From contig CM058230.1 in the NCBI GenBank assembly GCA_030180135.1, positions 12,835,082 through 12,899,081 on the forward strand: a stretch of 64,000 nt of DNA, read 5' to 3'. Source of the stretch: Orychophragmus violaceus. Lineage: Eukaryota > Streptophyta > Magnoliopsida > Brassicales > Brassicaceae. This document shows, piece by piece, positions 54,460 to 64,000 of this stretch. Position 1 is the stretch's first letter. Each line of letters starts with the position of its first letter. The translations under genes were made by a program, and so were the position numbers. The notes below the pieces were generated by a model. The model was given only the letters and a program-made list of their open reading frames with translations. It ran no database searches and was not told the DNA's origin.

Positions 54460-55644
54460 TGATATACCATGGATTTTAGGGCTTTTAACCATGGTATATG
54501 TGTTATTTATCGAGTCTTTTACTACGTTTTAGAGTCTTTTCAGGTGTTTATTAGGTACAAGCACATTTGGAGCATATTTGGTGATTTTGGCACTTTCTGG
54601 AGCTAATTGGAGTATTTGGCCGAGAGATAGAGTTCACTGTCCGAAACAGAGAAAGGTGTCGATCGTTGCATGCCTAGCATCGATCGATGCACCAGCGAGA
54701 TGGGCCAAACGACGGTTTGATGAAGAATGATGACATTGCAATTCTGCCCAGAAGTTCCTGATATTTACAAAGAAGCCCCAATTCGTGTTTTAGGTTATAA
54801 ATAGAGTTTTTAAGCCAATGTTTAGGCTACGCTTTGATACGCTTTACTTTAGCTTTATTTTATTTCAGAGAGCCTGAGGGGCTGATCCTGATCTCGAAAG
54901 AGACTTGATTTTTGAACCCCAGTTCTTATTTGATTATATGATATTTGGTTTTCTACTTATGATATCTTCTGTCTCGATGAATATGTCTGAGTAGATCACC
55001 TGTTAGGTTGAAGGATTCTCATTAAGGATTTCAGAGAATTATAGTTTAATTAATCTATAGAGATTCATATCTGCTAGTTCTTTATCTAAGTTGTTCTTAA
55101 TGCTTAATCTGAAGTAGCTAATCAGAGTTATGATGTTAGGTTGATTAATTCAACGGAAGTTGGTTAATTTAACTAGAAAGAATTTAGATAAGCAATTAAA
55201 CTGTTCGCAAACGGAAGTTTGGTTCAGGTTAATTGTGAACATATCAAACTTGGAATTAATGCTAGTTTAATCTGTTAGTTCTCGCAAACGAAAGTTTGGT
55301 TTGCTGCACTTAGACTTAGAGAATTATCGCAAAGGAATTTGGTTAATTCTATATCAGTGTTTGAGTTCTAGAATAGTTATTGATTAGATCTAGATAGATT
55401 AATTGCTTGCGTTCCTGATTTCCTGAGAACTCCTGAAACCTAACGCTTCGCCTTCTTGCTTACAAACTCACTTGCTTTACTTTGCTATTTTGTTACTGTT
55501 TTCACATCCGCTTCGCTTAATTTAATCTGAACTACTATTAATCTATTGTGTGACTGAGAGTCCTCGTGGGATTTGATACCTTATATACTACGATTGCATT
55601 AATTGTGCACTTGCAGTAGAATAGGGAAAACTATACACCTATCA
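54460..55644 (+). repeat. 5' LTR of E4
   Basis: 1,185 bp. U3 carries a CGATCG pair (54655-54670 and 54676-54693), and a TATA box TATAAATA is at 54796-54803. Downstream of it, in the transcribed part, lie four small hairpins at 55151-55162, 55208-55221, 55285-55298 and 55330-55341. It ends before AGTTTT and the primer site. Confidence 0.95.
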
Positions 55645-55650
55645 AGTTTT

Positions 55651-55668
55651 TGGCGCCGTTGCCGGGGA
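55651..55668 (+). other. tRNA-Asp primer-binding site of E4
   Basis: TGGCGCCGTTGCCGGGGA, identical to the E1 site, 6 bp after the LTR. Confidence 0.92.
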
Positions 55669-55826
55669 CTCTTTGAGTTCACCAATAGATTTAGTATTAG
55701 GATTTAGACTAAGCATTCTTTTTAATTTTCCTGTTTACTCACGTTTTTGATTTTTGGACTCGCAGGGATTCGCACTGCATCGATCGTTGCTCACCCTGCA
55801 TCGATCGACACAAGGCGAGAACAGCG

Positions 55827-57176
55827 ATGCTGAGATCTGAGACGTTCAATAGGTTCCGCGCCATGGAACCTGTGATTTTGATTCGCGGTGAAAACGGCGT
55901 TCTACGAGACCAAGAGGGTCATATATGCAACGCAAAAGGTCAGAAAATAGATGGGGAAGGAAACCCCATCTTACCAGATTACCATGTGTTGGTTGGGCAA
56001 GTAGCTGAGATGCAGAATAAGATAGATGACATCCACGACATCTTACTTAGGGAGAGACAGTTCCGAGCAGAGGCAAAAACTGATAAATTTGCAGAGGTAC
56101 ACTACATGGCTGAAGCCAACTCTTATGGACATACACTGGGGCATCAGCAGAGACAAGGTTCTAGGCATGCTCAAGGATCAAGAGACCATAATTATACTTC
56201 CTATCTGGCACCTCCTACACAGAGGAGCAAACTAGAGATGATGATAGAACAATCAATTGAAAAGCAACATCAGAACACAGCTTCTTTCAGCTCGAAGCTA
56301 GAGAACCTGTACACTAATTTGAATGAGAAATTTGAATCCTTGAGCACTCGTATGAAGCAGCTGGACACACAGATGGATCAAGTTTCAAGTTCTACCTCAA
56401 GGAAGGATTCTCAAGAAGCTCATGCAAGCAACATTCCCATTCAGGATGACACACAGATGGATCAGGGATCAAGTCTAGCAGTTAAGGCTGTGGAATTTGT
56501 GGAAGACAGAGGGGGATTTGATGTTGACTTACCTGAGTTTGAAAGCTTCGATGCACCTGACTCAACAGAGATTGACATGGATCTCTTGACTTGGATAGTT
56601 CAGATTGAAGCGGGGCCATGCCAAGGAGAGAAATTTGAGTCTGAGATGGCTGGAATGGACCAAAAAGCGGATAAACCCGAGACCGTAGTTGAAACACGAG
56701 CTGAGACGATAGCATCGATCGATGCATCACAAGCACCGATCGTTGCACCCCGAAAGGAACCAGTTTCGCTCATATCTCAAGGACCTGCTAAGGAAAGAAC
56801 CTATAAACCTCCATTACCATTCCCGAAAGCTCCCGTTTAGTCTAAAGATGTGTTTCAGTCCACTGTGGTGGTTGACAAGAAGATGGTGGTTCCACAAGAG
56901 CCTACTCTAACATCTTCAAGGCCTAAAACTACTCATAAACAGAAGGCTCCGAACATCAAATCTTTGCCAAAGGTAAAACATAAATCATCTAAGTTTAAAC
57001 CTCCTGACTCCACTGTTTTGAATGCAGGAAAGAGCGTTAAAACACCCAAGTGTCAATCTCGCCCTACATTCCTCCCGACGTTCCTTGGACGACATCATGC
57101 TGCTACTGCTTACACACCACCATGGATGATAAGGCATTCACAGAGACACTCAAAGTCTCTGTTGAAACCTCCATGA
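55827..57176 (+). pseudogene. E4 gag-like ORF with one in-frame TAG
   Basis: A single frame runs from ATG 55827 (or 55863, MEPVILIRGENGVL) to 57176, about 450 codons, interrupted only by TAG at 56838-56840, where E1 has a Lys codon. The N-terminal block is VILIRGENGVLRDQEGHICN. The middle has coiled-coil-like heptads (LENLYTNLNEKFESLSTRMK). An acidic region and the PPLPFPKAPV motif come just before the stop, and a basic C-terminal tail (PPWMIRHSQRHSKSLLK) follows it. The TAG therefore falls at the gag-like boundary. Its sequence context is not the known leaky UAG type, so I treat it as a lesion. No zinc knuckle was seen. Confidence 0.78.
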
Positions 57177-58033
57177 GTCTGACCCCTTTCCAAAAAGTCA
57201 AGCTAATGACTTAAAACAAGCGCTGAGTGGGAGGCAACCCACTGCTAGGTTTAACTATTTTTCCTTTTCATTTCTGGTGTTTTTCTTAGGATTTCACGTT
57301 TTTGTTTTTGTTAGTTTTTAGATACAGAACACAAGTCTGGAGATGTGTGACGATCGTTGCTCACATGTGCAACGGTCGTTGCAATTGGTTCAAATCGAAA
57401 ATTAAGGTACGTTGAGCTAAACCGGAACCAATCTGGTTCAAACAGCATCGATCGTTGCCCCTAAAGCAACGATCGTTGCACCCACGACCAGGTAAGTTAC
57501 CTTAAACCCTATTTTCTCTTCTTCTTCTTCATTCCTTTTGGTCGACACACCGAGAACCCAAACCGAAAATCACCATTTCTTCATCGATTTCTTTGATTAT
57601 AAGCGCTATTTCACTTATTTTTACATCCTCAATCTGTTTCTCCTACCAATTTCTCACGAAATCAAGGTAATGTACTTCAATTTTCGATTTTTCGGATTTC
57701 ACTTTTAGGGTTTTAGAAATCGGAGATTTTAAATGGAATTGATGAATGCATGTTGACATGATTATACTTTAGGTTGTTTAGTGATAGATTGTTGTTGATT
57801 TTGTGGTTGATAACACAATTTTGAACTGATTTTTGATGATTTGTTTGCGGCAAAATCGCCTTGCAACGGTCAGTGCTCTCGAGCAACGGTCGTTGCTTTG
57901 CGATTTTGGGAAATGTTCGATACGACGAAATCGCCTTGCAACGATCGATGCCTTAGATGCAACGGTCGATGCTTCGCGATTTCACAGTGAAATTTTGCCG
58001 AGACTTATAAGTGTTTGAACTTTGTTTTTGCAG
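57177..58033 (+). other. E4 spacer between the two ORFs, rich in CGATCG motifs
   Basis: Non-coding. Motif pairs lie at about 57348-57381, 57444-57480, 57862-57895 and 57936-57973. The segment ends TTTTTGCAG directly before the ATG at 58034, as in E1, and CAGGTAAG-like sequence near 57490 could serve as a donor, so a spliced message for the second ORF is possible. Confidence 0.55.
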
Positions 58034-59560
58034 ATGGCGTCTCAAAGGCAACCCCGCAAGAAGCGAGCCACAGCTTCCACAGCAACGCGATACTACACCC
58101 CACCGCCTCAATGGTTCAGCAGAGAGTCAGAGCCACCAGCACCATACGCCAGATACGGGTCGCCAATTGCTTTACCTTGGCCCAGAGAGGACACCACACC
58201 GATTCAGACGACCAGACAGTGGCCAGAGGACCTTATACGCTTCTTCAAGTCCGCTGAGTTCACCGAGCGACCATTGCTCAGTTCATGGGACGAGTATGAC
58301 TCGCTTCTCTACAGTGGTTGGTGCGGGATGATCATCAAGCCGACCAAGTTTGCTGACTACTCCACCTGCAGGATTCTAGGGATCGATGAGTAGGTACTCG
58401 CTGTATGCAGAGGCATTGGTCTAGGGACAATGCCGATGCGACATTATGATCTTTATCCTGAGCTGGTCAGGCAGCTATTGGCCACTTGCAGAGTGGTTTA
58501 CTCGGATCCCGACCACAGGAGCGCTAGAGTGGGTGCATTCACCTTCATGAGTTGGGGAGTCAGGTATCGGATTCCTCTACTTGATCTCTGCAGGATCTAC
58601 GGGTTCAGTACTGAACCGAGGCGCATAGCCATGCCACTCGAGTGGGATCCGGTGGAGGCTCGCACATTCTGGGAGAGTATTGGCAGCGGTCGATACAACT
58701 CCAGGACCACACCAGTAGTGCAGATGAGACATCCGGTGCTACGATATGTCTCGCGTATCTTGTGCTGGAGCTTGCTTTGCAAGTTTGAGGCCAACAAGAT
58801 GCGCAAACTTGAGATGGAGATGATGTTTATGGGGCTGAGAGATCAGTTTAGAGGTTCTGGCGTGAGAGATCCTACTGCGGGTCTCAACTTGGGAGCTATT
58901 TTCGCACAGCATTTAGTTGATCTGCAGCTGAAGCCGTTTGATGGAGCTGGTACTGAGACGATAGGGAGTTTACTTACTCCCATTTTTGAGTATTGTGGGA
59001 TTCCTCTTCATGGCACAAAGCGTGATACAGCTCGGGAGTTCCTGGATCTCAGCCATTTGCAGAGCGCTACCTGGCTCAAGGAGGGGCGCATTTGGGTTTA
59101 CACTGATCCGACCACTGGGAGGACTGGTATCGAGCTTCCTGCTGCCATATGGACACAGATTGACACATTAGAGGCACTGAGATTTCAGCCTCCTGAGTCT
59201 GCGCAGCGTGGGATTCCGACTATGGCTCATCTGCTGGGAGAGCCTTCCTCACGAGCTTCGACTTCTTCTGCCCCTACTCCTGCGCCAGCGCCTGCCCCAG
59301 TCGACATTGTGGGTCCCTTTCCAGAGCCTGCGATGGCTTACGGTGCATACTCTGAGGCAGAGTGGAGAGAGAGATCAGATGGTATGTTTCGAGTTCTTTG
59401 GAAATTCGTGCGTACTTGCAGCTGCAGGAGGCCACCACAGATCCATCAGCCCGTACCTGACCGACGTCGTCGACAGCGATCTCCGACTGATACTGATCCC
59501 GCACCCGAGGCAGCCGATGACGATGCACTGTATGGTGGGATAGACGATGAGAGCGAGTGA
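58034..59560 (+). pseudogene. E4 ATHILA ORF-1-family ORF with one in-frame TAG
   Basis: One frame of about 508 codons from ATG 58034 (MASQRQPRKKRATAS) to TGA 59558-59560, interrupted only by TAG at 58391-58393, where E1 has CAG. Landmarks are ERPLLSSWDEYDSLLYSGWC, PTKFADYSTCRILGIDE, RIPLLDLCRIYGFSTEPRR and LNLGAIFAQHLVDLQLKPFD, then a Pro/Ala-rich linker and a basic RRRRQRSP tail. I recognise the Arabidopsis retrotransposon ORF-1 family, whose function is not established. The CAG-to-TAG change is a C-to-T change at a CHG site, as expected for methylated transposon DNA. Confidence 0.85.
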
Positions 59561-60977
59561 GAGTAGTCTCCATGTTCAGACTTTCGGTTCTGTATTCTGA
59601 CTTTTTCTTTTCTTTTGCACTTTTCTTCTTTTGATTTTTAGGATTCTACCATGTTTGGATGATTTGTACTTTATTTGGTACATCTTTTGCTTCAGTTTTA
59701 CTCTGTTTCTAGTGTTCTCAGCTTGCAGGGATCAAAATTGACAAAAACAGACGGACTAACCTGCTAACTTGCTGACTGTTAGTGAAAACGCAGTGCGTCG
59801 ATCGACACACCATTGTGTCGATCGTCACAATACGAAAAGAATCGCATTGCAGCAATCGTTGCGGTCCTGAGCAACGATCGACACTCAACGAAAATCGCCA
59901 AGTAACGGTCGATGCACTTGGTGCAACGATCGGTGCTTGAGCGACAGAGGTAAAACCCGAGAGAACTAAAACATCCATTAACAATTTGTTTTTCTTTCTA
60001 CCGATCCCTTGCTTGACACTACTGGGGACAGTGTGTTTTAAGTGTGGGGGAGGTGCTACTGACTTATATCTTTCTGTTTTCTTAAGAGTCAGTCCGTTTT
60101 TCAAAATTTTTGGTTTTATTGAGTCAAAATTGTTTAAGTAAGAAACTATGATTTTCTAAGAAGATTTGCAAGACTTGCAGGAACTTAAGTAACCATTGGG
60201 ATGAAGTTGCAGGATCTATCTCTGACTATTAGAAAACCCCATCACAGATCAACCTACTGGGAACACCCACATCACTTCAGGTATCAGAGGATCCTTTTAC
60301 TGACTTCAATTTAATACTGACTTAGATTTCTCACCTAAGGGCTTGGTATACTTTGTGTCGGATTCCCTTGTTAGTTCTGACACAGCCTGTCAACCTATCC
60401 TATTTAGTTCCCTTCTCCCCTTCTATAAAGTAAAAAAAAGATAATAAACTGAGGATGAGTTAGTAACTCCGAAATGGTCATGGGAATGGTAGCTAAAACT
60501 CTCATATCCTGTGCATCCATGGAATGTGTCCAAAGTACACCCCATAACGGGAAGAACACTGATAAAAAAAATAAAATGATACCTTGTGGGGAAAAATCAG
60601 TTGTTAAAGAAGGGAAAGAGAAGAAAGGGACTAGAGAAAGGTAGTATGGTGGTCTAGAGCTGATAAGGTAAGAATTCATGTGCCCTTTGATCGATACTCC
60701 TTAGGTGAGACCGCACTTAAATACTTGCAGAAGTCAGTAGGGAGAATTTGAATGCTTGAATGTGATTGTGGAGTTTACCCAGGACAGTTGCTAAGTGTGG
60801 GGGAAGTACATGTTGGTCTTGATATTCTGTGATTGATTCTTTCAGTGGTTTACTAAGGGGAATCTGAGTATTGTTGCTTCTAGGACGAAAAGAGTTGCTG
60901 AAGAGTTTTCAAACCTCTTGACTACATTTAGTTCTTTGTCTTGCTTGAGGACAAGCAAGAGCTAAGTGTGGGGGAGT
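59561..60977 (+). other. E4 3' non-coding region with three purine tracts
   Basis: Six CGATCG-type motifs lie at about 59793-59940. Tracts close to AAGTGTGGGGGAGG are at 60040-60053, 60793-60806 and 60964-60976, the last abutting the LTR. A hairpin CTTGCTTG-AGGA-CAAGCAAG (60940-60959) immediately precedes the last tract. Spacing between tracts equals that in E1. Confidence 0.7.
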
Positions 60978-62162
60978 TGATATACCATTGATTTTAGGGC
61001 TTTTAACCATGGTATATGTGTTATTTATCGAGTCTTTTACTACGTTTTAGAGTCTTTTCAGGTGTTTATTAGGTACAAGCACATTTGGAGCATATTTGGT
61101 GATTTTGGCACTTTCTGGAGCTAATTGGAGTATTTGGCCGAGAGATAGAGTTCACTGTCCGAAACAGAGAAAGGTGTCGATCGTTGCATGCCTAGCATCG
61201 ATCGATGCACCAGCGAGATGGGCCAAACGACGGTTTGATGAAGAATGATGACATTGCAATTCTGCCCAGAAGTTCCTGATATTTACAAAGAAGCCCCAAT
61301 TCGTGTTTTAGGTTATAAATAGAGTTTTTAAGCCAATGTTTAGGCTACGCTTTGATAGGCTTTACTTTAGCTTTATTTTATTTCAGAGAGCCTGAGGGGC
61401 TGATCCTGATCTCGAAAGAGACTTGATTGTTGAACCCCAGTTCTTATTTGATTATATGATATTTGGTTTTCTACTTATGATATCTTCTGTCTCGATGAAT
61501 ATGTCTGAGTAGATCACCTGTTAGGTTGAAGGATTCTCATTAAGGATTTCAGAGAATTATAGTTTAATTAATCTATAGAGATTCATATCTGCTAGTTCTT
61601 TATCTAAGTTGTTCTTAATGCTTAATCTGAAGTAGCTAATCAGAGTTATGATTTTAGGTTTATTAATTCAACGGAAGTTGGTTAATTTAATTAGAAAGAA
61701 TTTAGATAAGCAATTAAACTGTTCGCAAACGGAAGTTTGGTTCATGTTAATTGTGAACATATCAAACTTGGAATTAATGCTAGTTTAATCTGTTAGTTCT
61801 CGCAAACGAAAGTTTGGTTTGCTGCACTTAGACTTAGAGAATTATCGCAAAGGAATCTGGTTAATTCTATATCAGTGTTTGAGTTCTAGAATAGTTATTG
61901 ATTATATCTAGATAGATTAATTGCTTGCGTTCCTGATTTCCTGAGAACTTCTGAAACCTAACGCTTCGCCTTCTTGCTTACAAACTCACTTGCTTTACTT
62001 TGCTATTTTGTTACTGTTTTCACATCCGCTTCGCTTAATTTAATCTGAACTACTATTAATCTATTGTGTGACTGAGAGTCCTCGTGGGATTCGATACCTT
62101 ATATACTACGATTGCATTAACTGTGCACTTGCAGTAGAATAGGGAAAACTATACACCTATCA
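60978..62162 (+). repeat. 3' LTR of E4
   Basis: 1,185 bp, nearly identical to the 5' LTR. One of the four hairpins has a stem substitution (CAAAGGAATCTG), whereas the 5' copy is perfect. Confidence 0.95.
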
Positions 62163-62222
62163 ACACGCTTAATTTTTTGTGCTATATAAATTAGTTGGCG
62201 CTACATGTTCGAGGAGTGACAG

Positions 62223-62272
62223 TGGCACAGTGGCTGAACCCTTCCTTTATGACTCCACCATCTCATTCGAGA
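62223..62272 (+). other. tRNA-like module, outer right arm (B box eroded)
   Basis: TGGCACAGTGG at 62223-62233 matches the outer left arm, but the B-box region is shortened to ATTCGAGAT near 62266 by a deletion. It is the partner of 53936-53991 and lies 3' of the E4 insertion. Confidence 0.4.
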
Positions 62273-62572
62273 TTTTTTTATACCACTTTTTTGGCGTTTC
62301 TGGAAAAGTTGGGGATTTAAATGCCATTTTTTCTATTATACTAAAATGATGTTGTTTTCAAGTTAACGAAAAGAGTAACGGTGCTTAACTCTGCTAATCT
62401 ATATCGTTAATGAAGTTAACGGCGAGTTTAATTCGGCTTTGTCAACACAAAGTTTTGAGTTTATAGAAAAGTCAACAAAAATTTGAACTTTTTTATACCA
62501 CGATTTTTGACAAGCTTTTTGGCGTTTTTGAAAAAGTTAGGGATTTAAATGTCGTTTTTCCTGTTATTGTTT

Positions 62573-63287
62573 AATCATTCATCAGTATCATGAACCTTTC
62601 AATTCAGTTTTTTTTTTAAAATGTATATGCACCGTGTGACGCCGGAACATTGCAAATTTTTAATGCTGATAATCTTCACCGTTAAAAGAAGTCGAAAATG
62701 TCCTCTTTGATATTATTTATATGTATATAAATATACTATATAATACAGAGTGTGACCCTTCCGAATGCTAAAAAGCTCAAATTTTGAATCATCTTACATA
62801 TAAGTCTTTGAAAACTACTTTATATAACAAGAAATAAAAACGATCGAAGATATTGCAATAGCCAACTTCCAAAAAGTATTATACCACTAATTAATTGATT
62901 CGAAGGATTGTGCTCTCTCATATCCCACTTATTTTGATACCATTTATTTGTTGTTGCAACAATTCTTTCATATATTCATTCGCAAATCCACCCATTTGAT
63001 CCTTACGTCAGAATCATCATCTATTTTTCGTCGGAACCTTCTTAAACCAAAAATTTGAACAATTCTTGGGTTCACCCCTAGGGGTGAACCGATTCATTCA
63101 CCTCATTATGCCTAGACCAATCAAAACTACACGTAAGATTCGCTTAAACAAAACAACATAAAGAAATAAAACAATTTATTAAGATAAAATTATTATTGCT
63201 GATCAGAAATAGAAGGAAAAAATATGACGCCGTTGACGCCGTTGAAGGTTTGAAGCCTCCATTTCTGTGAAATCATCAAAGAGAGAT
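62573..63287. other. Intergenic sequence with a perfect 22-bp palindrome
   Basis: AT-rich flank of the inverted-repeat element, then sequence of apparently host origin. 63069-63090 is a perfect palindrome centred on CCCCTAGGGG with GGTTCA/TGAACC outer arms. No gene was recognised. The right part is the likely promoter of the gene beginning near 63290. Confidence 0.4.
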
Positions 63288-64000
63288 GAACAATCAAATT
63301 AGGGTTTTTTTTCACAGATCGTCGGACGGCGAGTCCTCCTCCTTGAATTTCTTCCCCATGGCTTCTCCTCCCCGGCGTAAATTCTGGAGAGACGAGAGAG
63401 AGAGACCAACTTCATCGTACGATTCTCTCCTTTTCTTCTTCTTCTTCCTCCATAGCTGAGTCTAGAGGTTATATTTCTTATGCTTTAATATTTCTTCGTT
63501 CTGGTTCAGACTTCCAATTCCGATAGGAATCGTTTAAATCTGCTTCTCGGGTACTTTTTCCTTGTTTCAAATTAATTGATTCGCTTCAGATCTTAATTTC
63601 TCATTTCTTAATTTTGCAAGCTTATTCAATTGCTTATACATAAATCTCTGATAGTAGTTATATTGCTTTTGCTTTTGTTTGAATTGATTTTTAGTGAAAC
63701 AAGGACTTGTATATCACAATGTAGAAGAAAAAGTATACGATTGGGTGTATATGGCCAAGGAATGTTGACGCTCACTGGTCCTGGGGATGCAATTAAAGGC
63801 CAGAGACTTTCCTTATCTCAGTTTTACAACATAACTGTAAGAAATTATTGTTTTAACACGATTATACCATCCAACTTGTGTTGATTTGTTTGTATCTATC
63901 ATGATTATTTATGTTATTATTTGATCATGTTTCTGCCTGTCTATTACAAACATTTACTTATAGTCATCGGTGGAGTATGCAAAACTCTTTTTTAACAGTT
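63288..64000 (+). other. Probable 5' region of an unidentified gene, cut by the window edge
   Basis: The composition changes to CT-rich leader-like sequence. A 57-codon frame from ATG 63288 (MNNQIRVFFHRSSDGES), with an internal in-frame start MASPPRRKFWRDERERPTSS, ends at a TAG in a CT-rich tract and could be a first exon or an upstream ORF. A T-rich stretch ending TTTTTAG near 63703 could be an acceptor for a next exon. I do not recognise any of the translations, and CSLD4, the Arabidopsis neighbour expected beyond FRS5, is not evident. Confidence 0.3.

Larger units (their letters stand above)
54460..62162 (+). mobile_element. Athila-like LTR retrotransposon E4, young and non-autonomous
   Basis: Equal 1,185-bp LTRs (54460-55644 and 60978-62162) begin TGATATACC, end CCTATCA and differ at about a dozen positions by eye (near 1%). 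The target duplication ACACG is perfect (54455-54459 and 62163-62167). The primer site TGGCGCCGTTGCCGGGGA (55651-55668) and final purine tract (60964-60976) are intact. The internal region has a gag-like ORF and an ATHILA ORF-1-type ORF, each with one TAG, and no pol domain. It shares its layout and most non-coding signals with E1, so the pol-less form was already fixed in this lineage before E4 moved. Confidence 0.95.
53694..62561. mobile_element. Long inverted-repeat Mutator-like/foldback element, split by E4
   Basis: Outer ends GGGAAAAATGGC and the complement of ...GTCGTTTTTCC are flanked by an 11-bp direct repeat TGTTATTGTTT (53683-53693 and 62562-62572), matching the 9-11 bp duplication of Mutator-like elements. 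Apart from E4, the element is about 1.2 kb and almost wholly palindromic: the left half (53694 to about 54250) pairs with about 54300-54459 plus 62168-62561. No transposase is present. Each arm carries two tRNA-like modules. Confidence 0.75.

Noticed and set aside
56838..56840. Programmed readthrough of TAG between gag-like domains in E4
   Set aside because: The bases after TAG (TCTAAA) do not fit known leaky contexts, E1 has a sense codon there, and a second unrelated TAG in the other ORF suggests ordinary lesions.

Overview
This is nuclear DNA from a Brassicaceae plant. Five host loci are recognisable: a PPR gene and mTERF6 (divergent neighbours), an F-box gene, FRS5 and a UPF0496/AT14A-like gene. 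A 2S-type lipid-transfer-like gene and the 5' edge of an unidentified gene are also present. From memory, PPR - mTERF6 - FRS5 is the order around At4g38150-At4g38180 on Arabidopsis thaliana chromosome 4. Here that short interval is stretched by transposon insertion, and I could not find the FRS9 gene expected between mTERF6 and FRS5. No rRNA gene, canonical tRNA gene or CRISPR array was seen.

Layout. 0-5.1 kb: PPR, mTERF6, a 500-N assembly gap inside a GA/CT-rich inverted repeat, and a small secreted eight-cysteine protein. 5.1-15.8 kb: remnant of a Tat-like Gypsy element (antisense ORF, polypurine tract, LTR), split by an Athila-like element (E1, 5615-14912) whose own 5' LTR carries a 1.4 kb hAT-like insertion. 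15.8-21.6 kb: F-box gene, a Harbinger-type MITE, a calcium-dependent protein kinase fragment and FRS5, which has a separate short last exon. 22.0-26.4 kb: an old, broken Copia element on the minus strand. 27.9-36.4 kb: a UPF0496 gene with a hAT-like element in its intron and an intact Copia element (30994-35869, identical LTRs, one 1,327-residue polyprotein) in its second exon. 36.6-48 kb: a three-layer nest, Tat-like remnant holding a broken Copia, which holds a deleted Athila-like element (E3, minus strand). 48.6-53.6 kb: a small Helitron and a 5'-truncated LINE. 53.7-62.6 kb: a long inverted-repeat, Mutator-like/foldback element containing tRNA-like modules, interrupted by a young Athila-like element (E4, 54460-62162). 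62.6-64 kb: apparent promoter and 5' region of a further gene.

How the parts work together. The host genes have organellar (PPR, mTERF6), ubiquitin-ligase (F-box) and transcriptional (FRS5) roles and form no single pathway. The three Athila-like elements are the most informative material. E1 and E4 carry a gag-like ORF and an ATHILA ORF-1-family ORF but no protease, reverse transcriptase or integrase, so they would depend on enzymes supplied in trans. All three share unusual non-coding architecture: four small tetraloop-type hairpins at equivalent LTR positions, more than 50 copies of a near-palindromic CGATCG motif mostly in close pairs, three purine tracts at nearly fixed spacing, and a covarying hairpin beside the last tract. 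These shared signals are my best candidates for something undescribed.

Limits. Everything here is by eye. Family names come from motifs and memory rather than searches, and LTR divergence figures are approximate counts.
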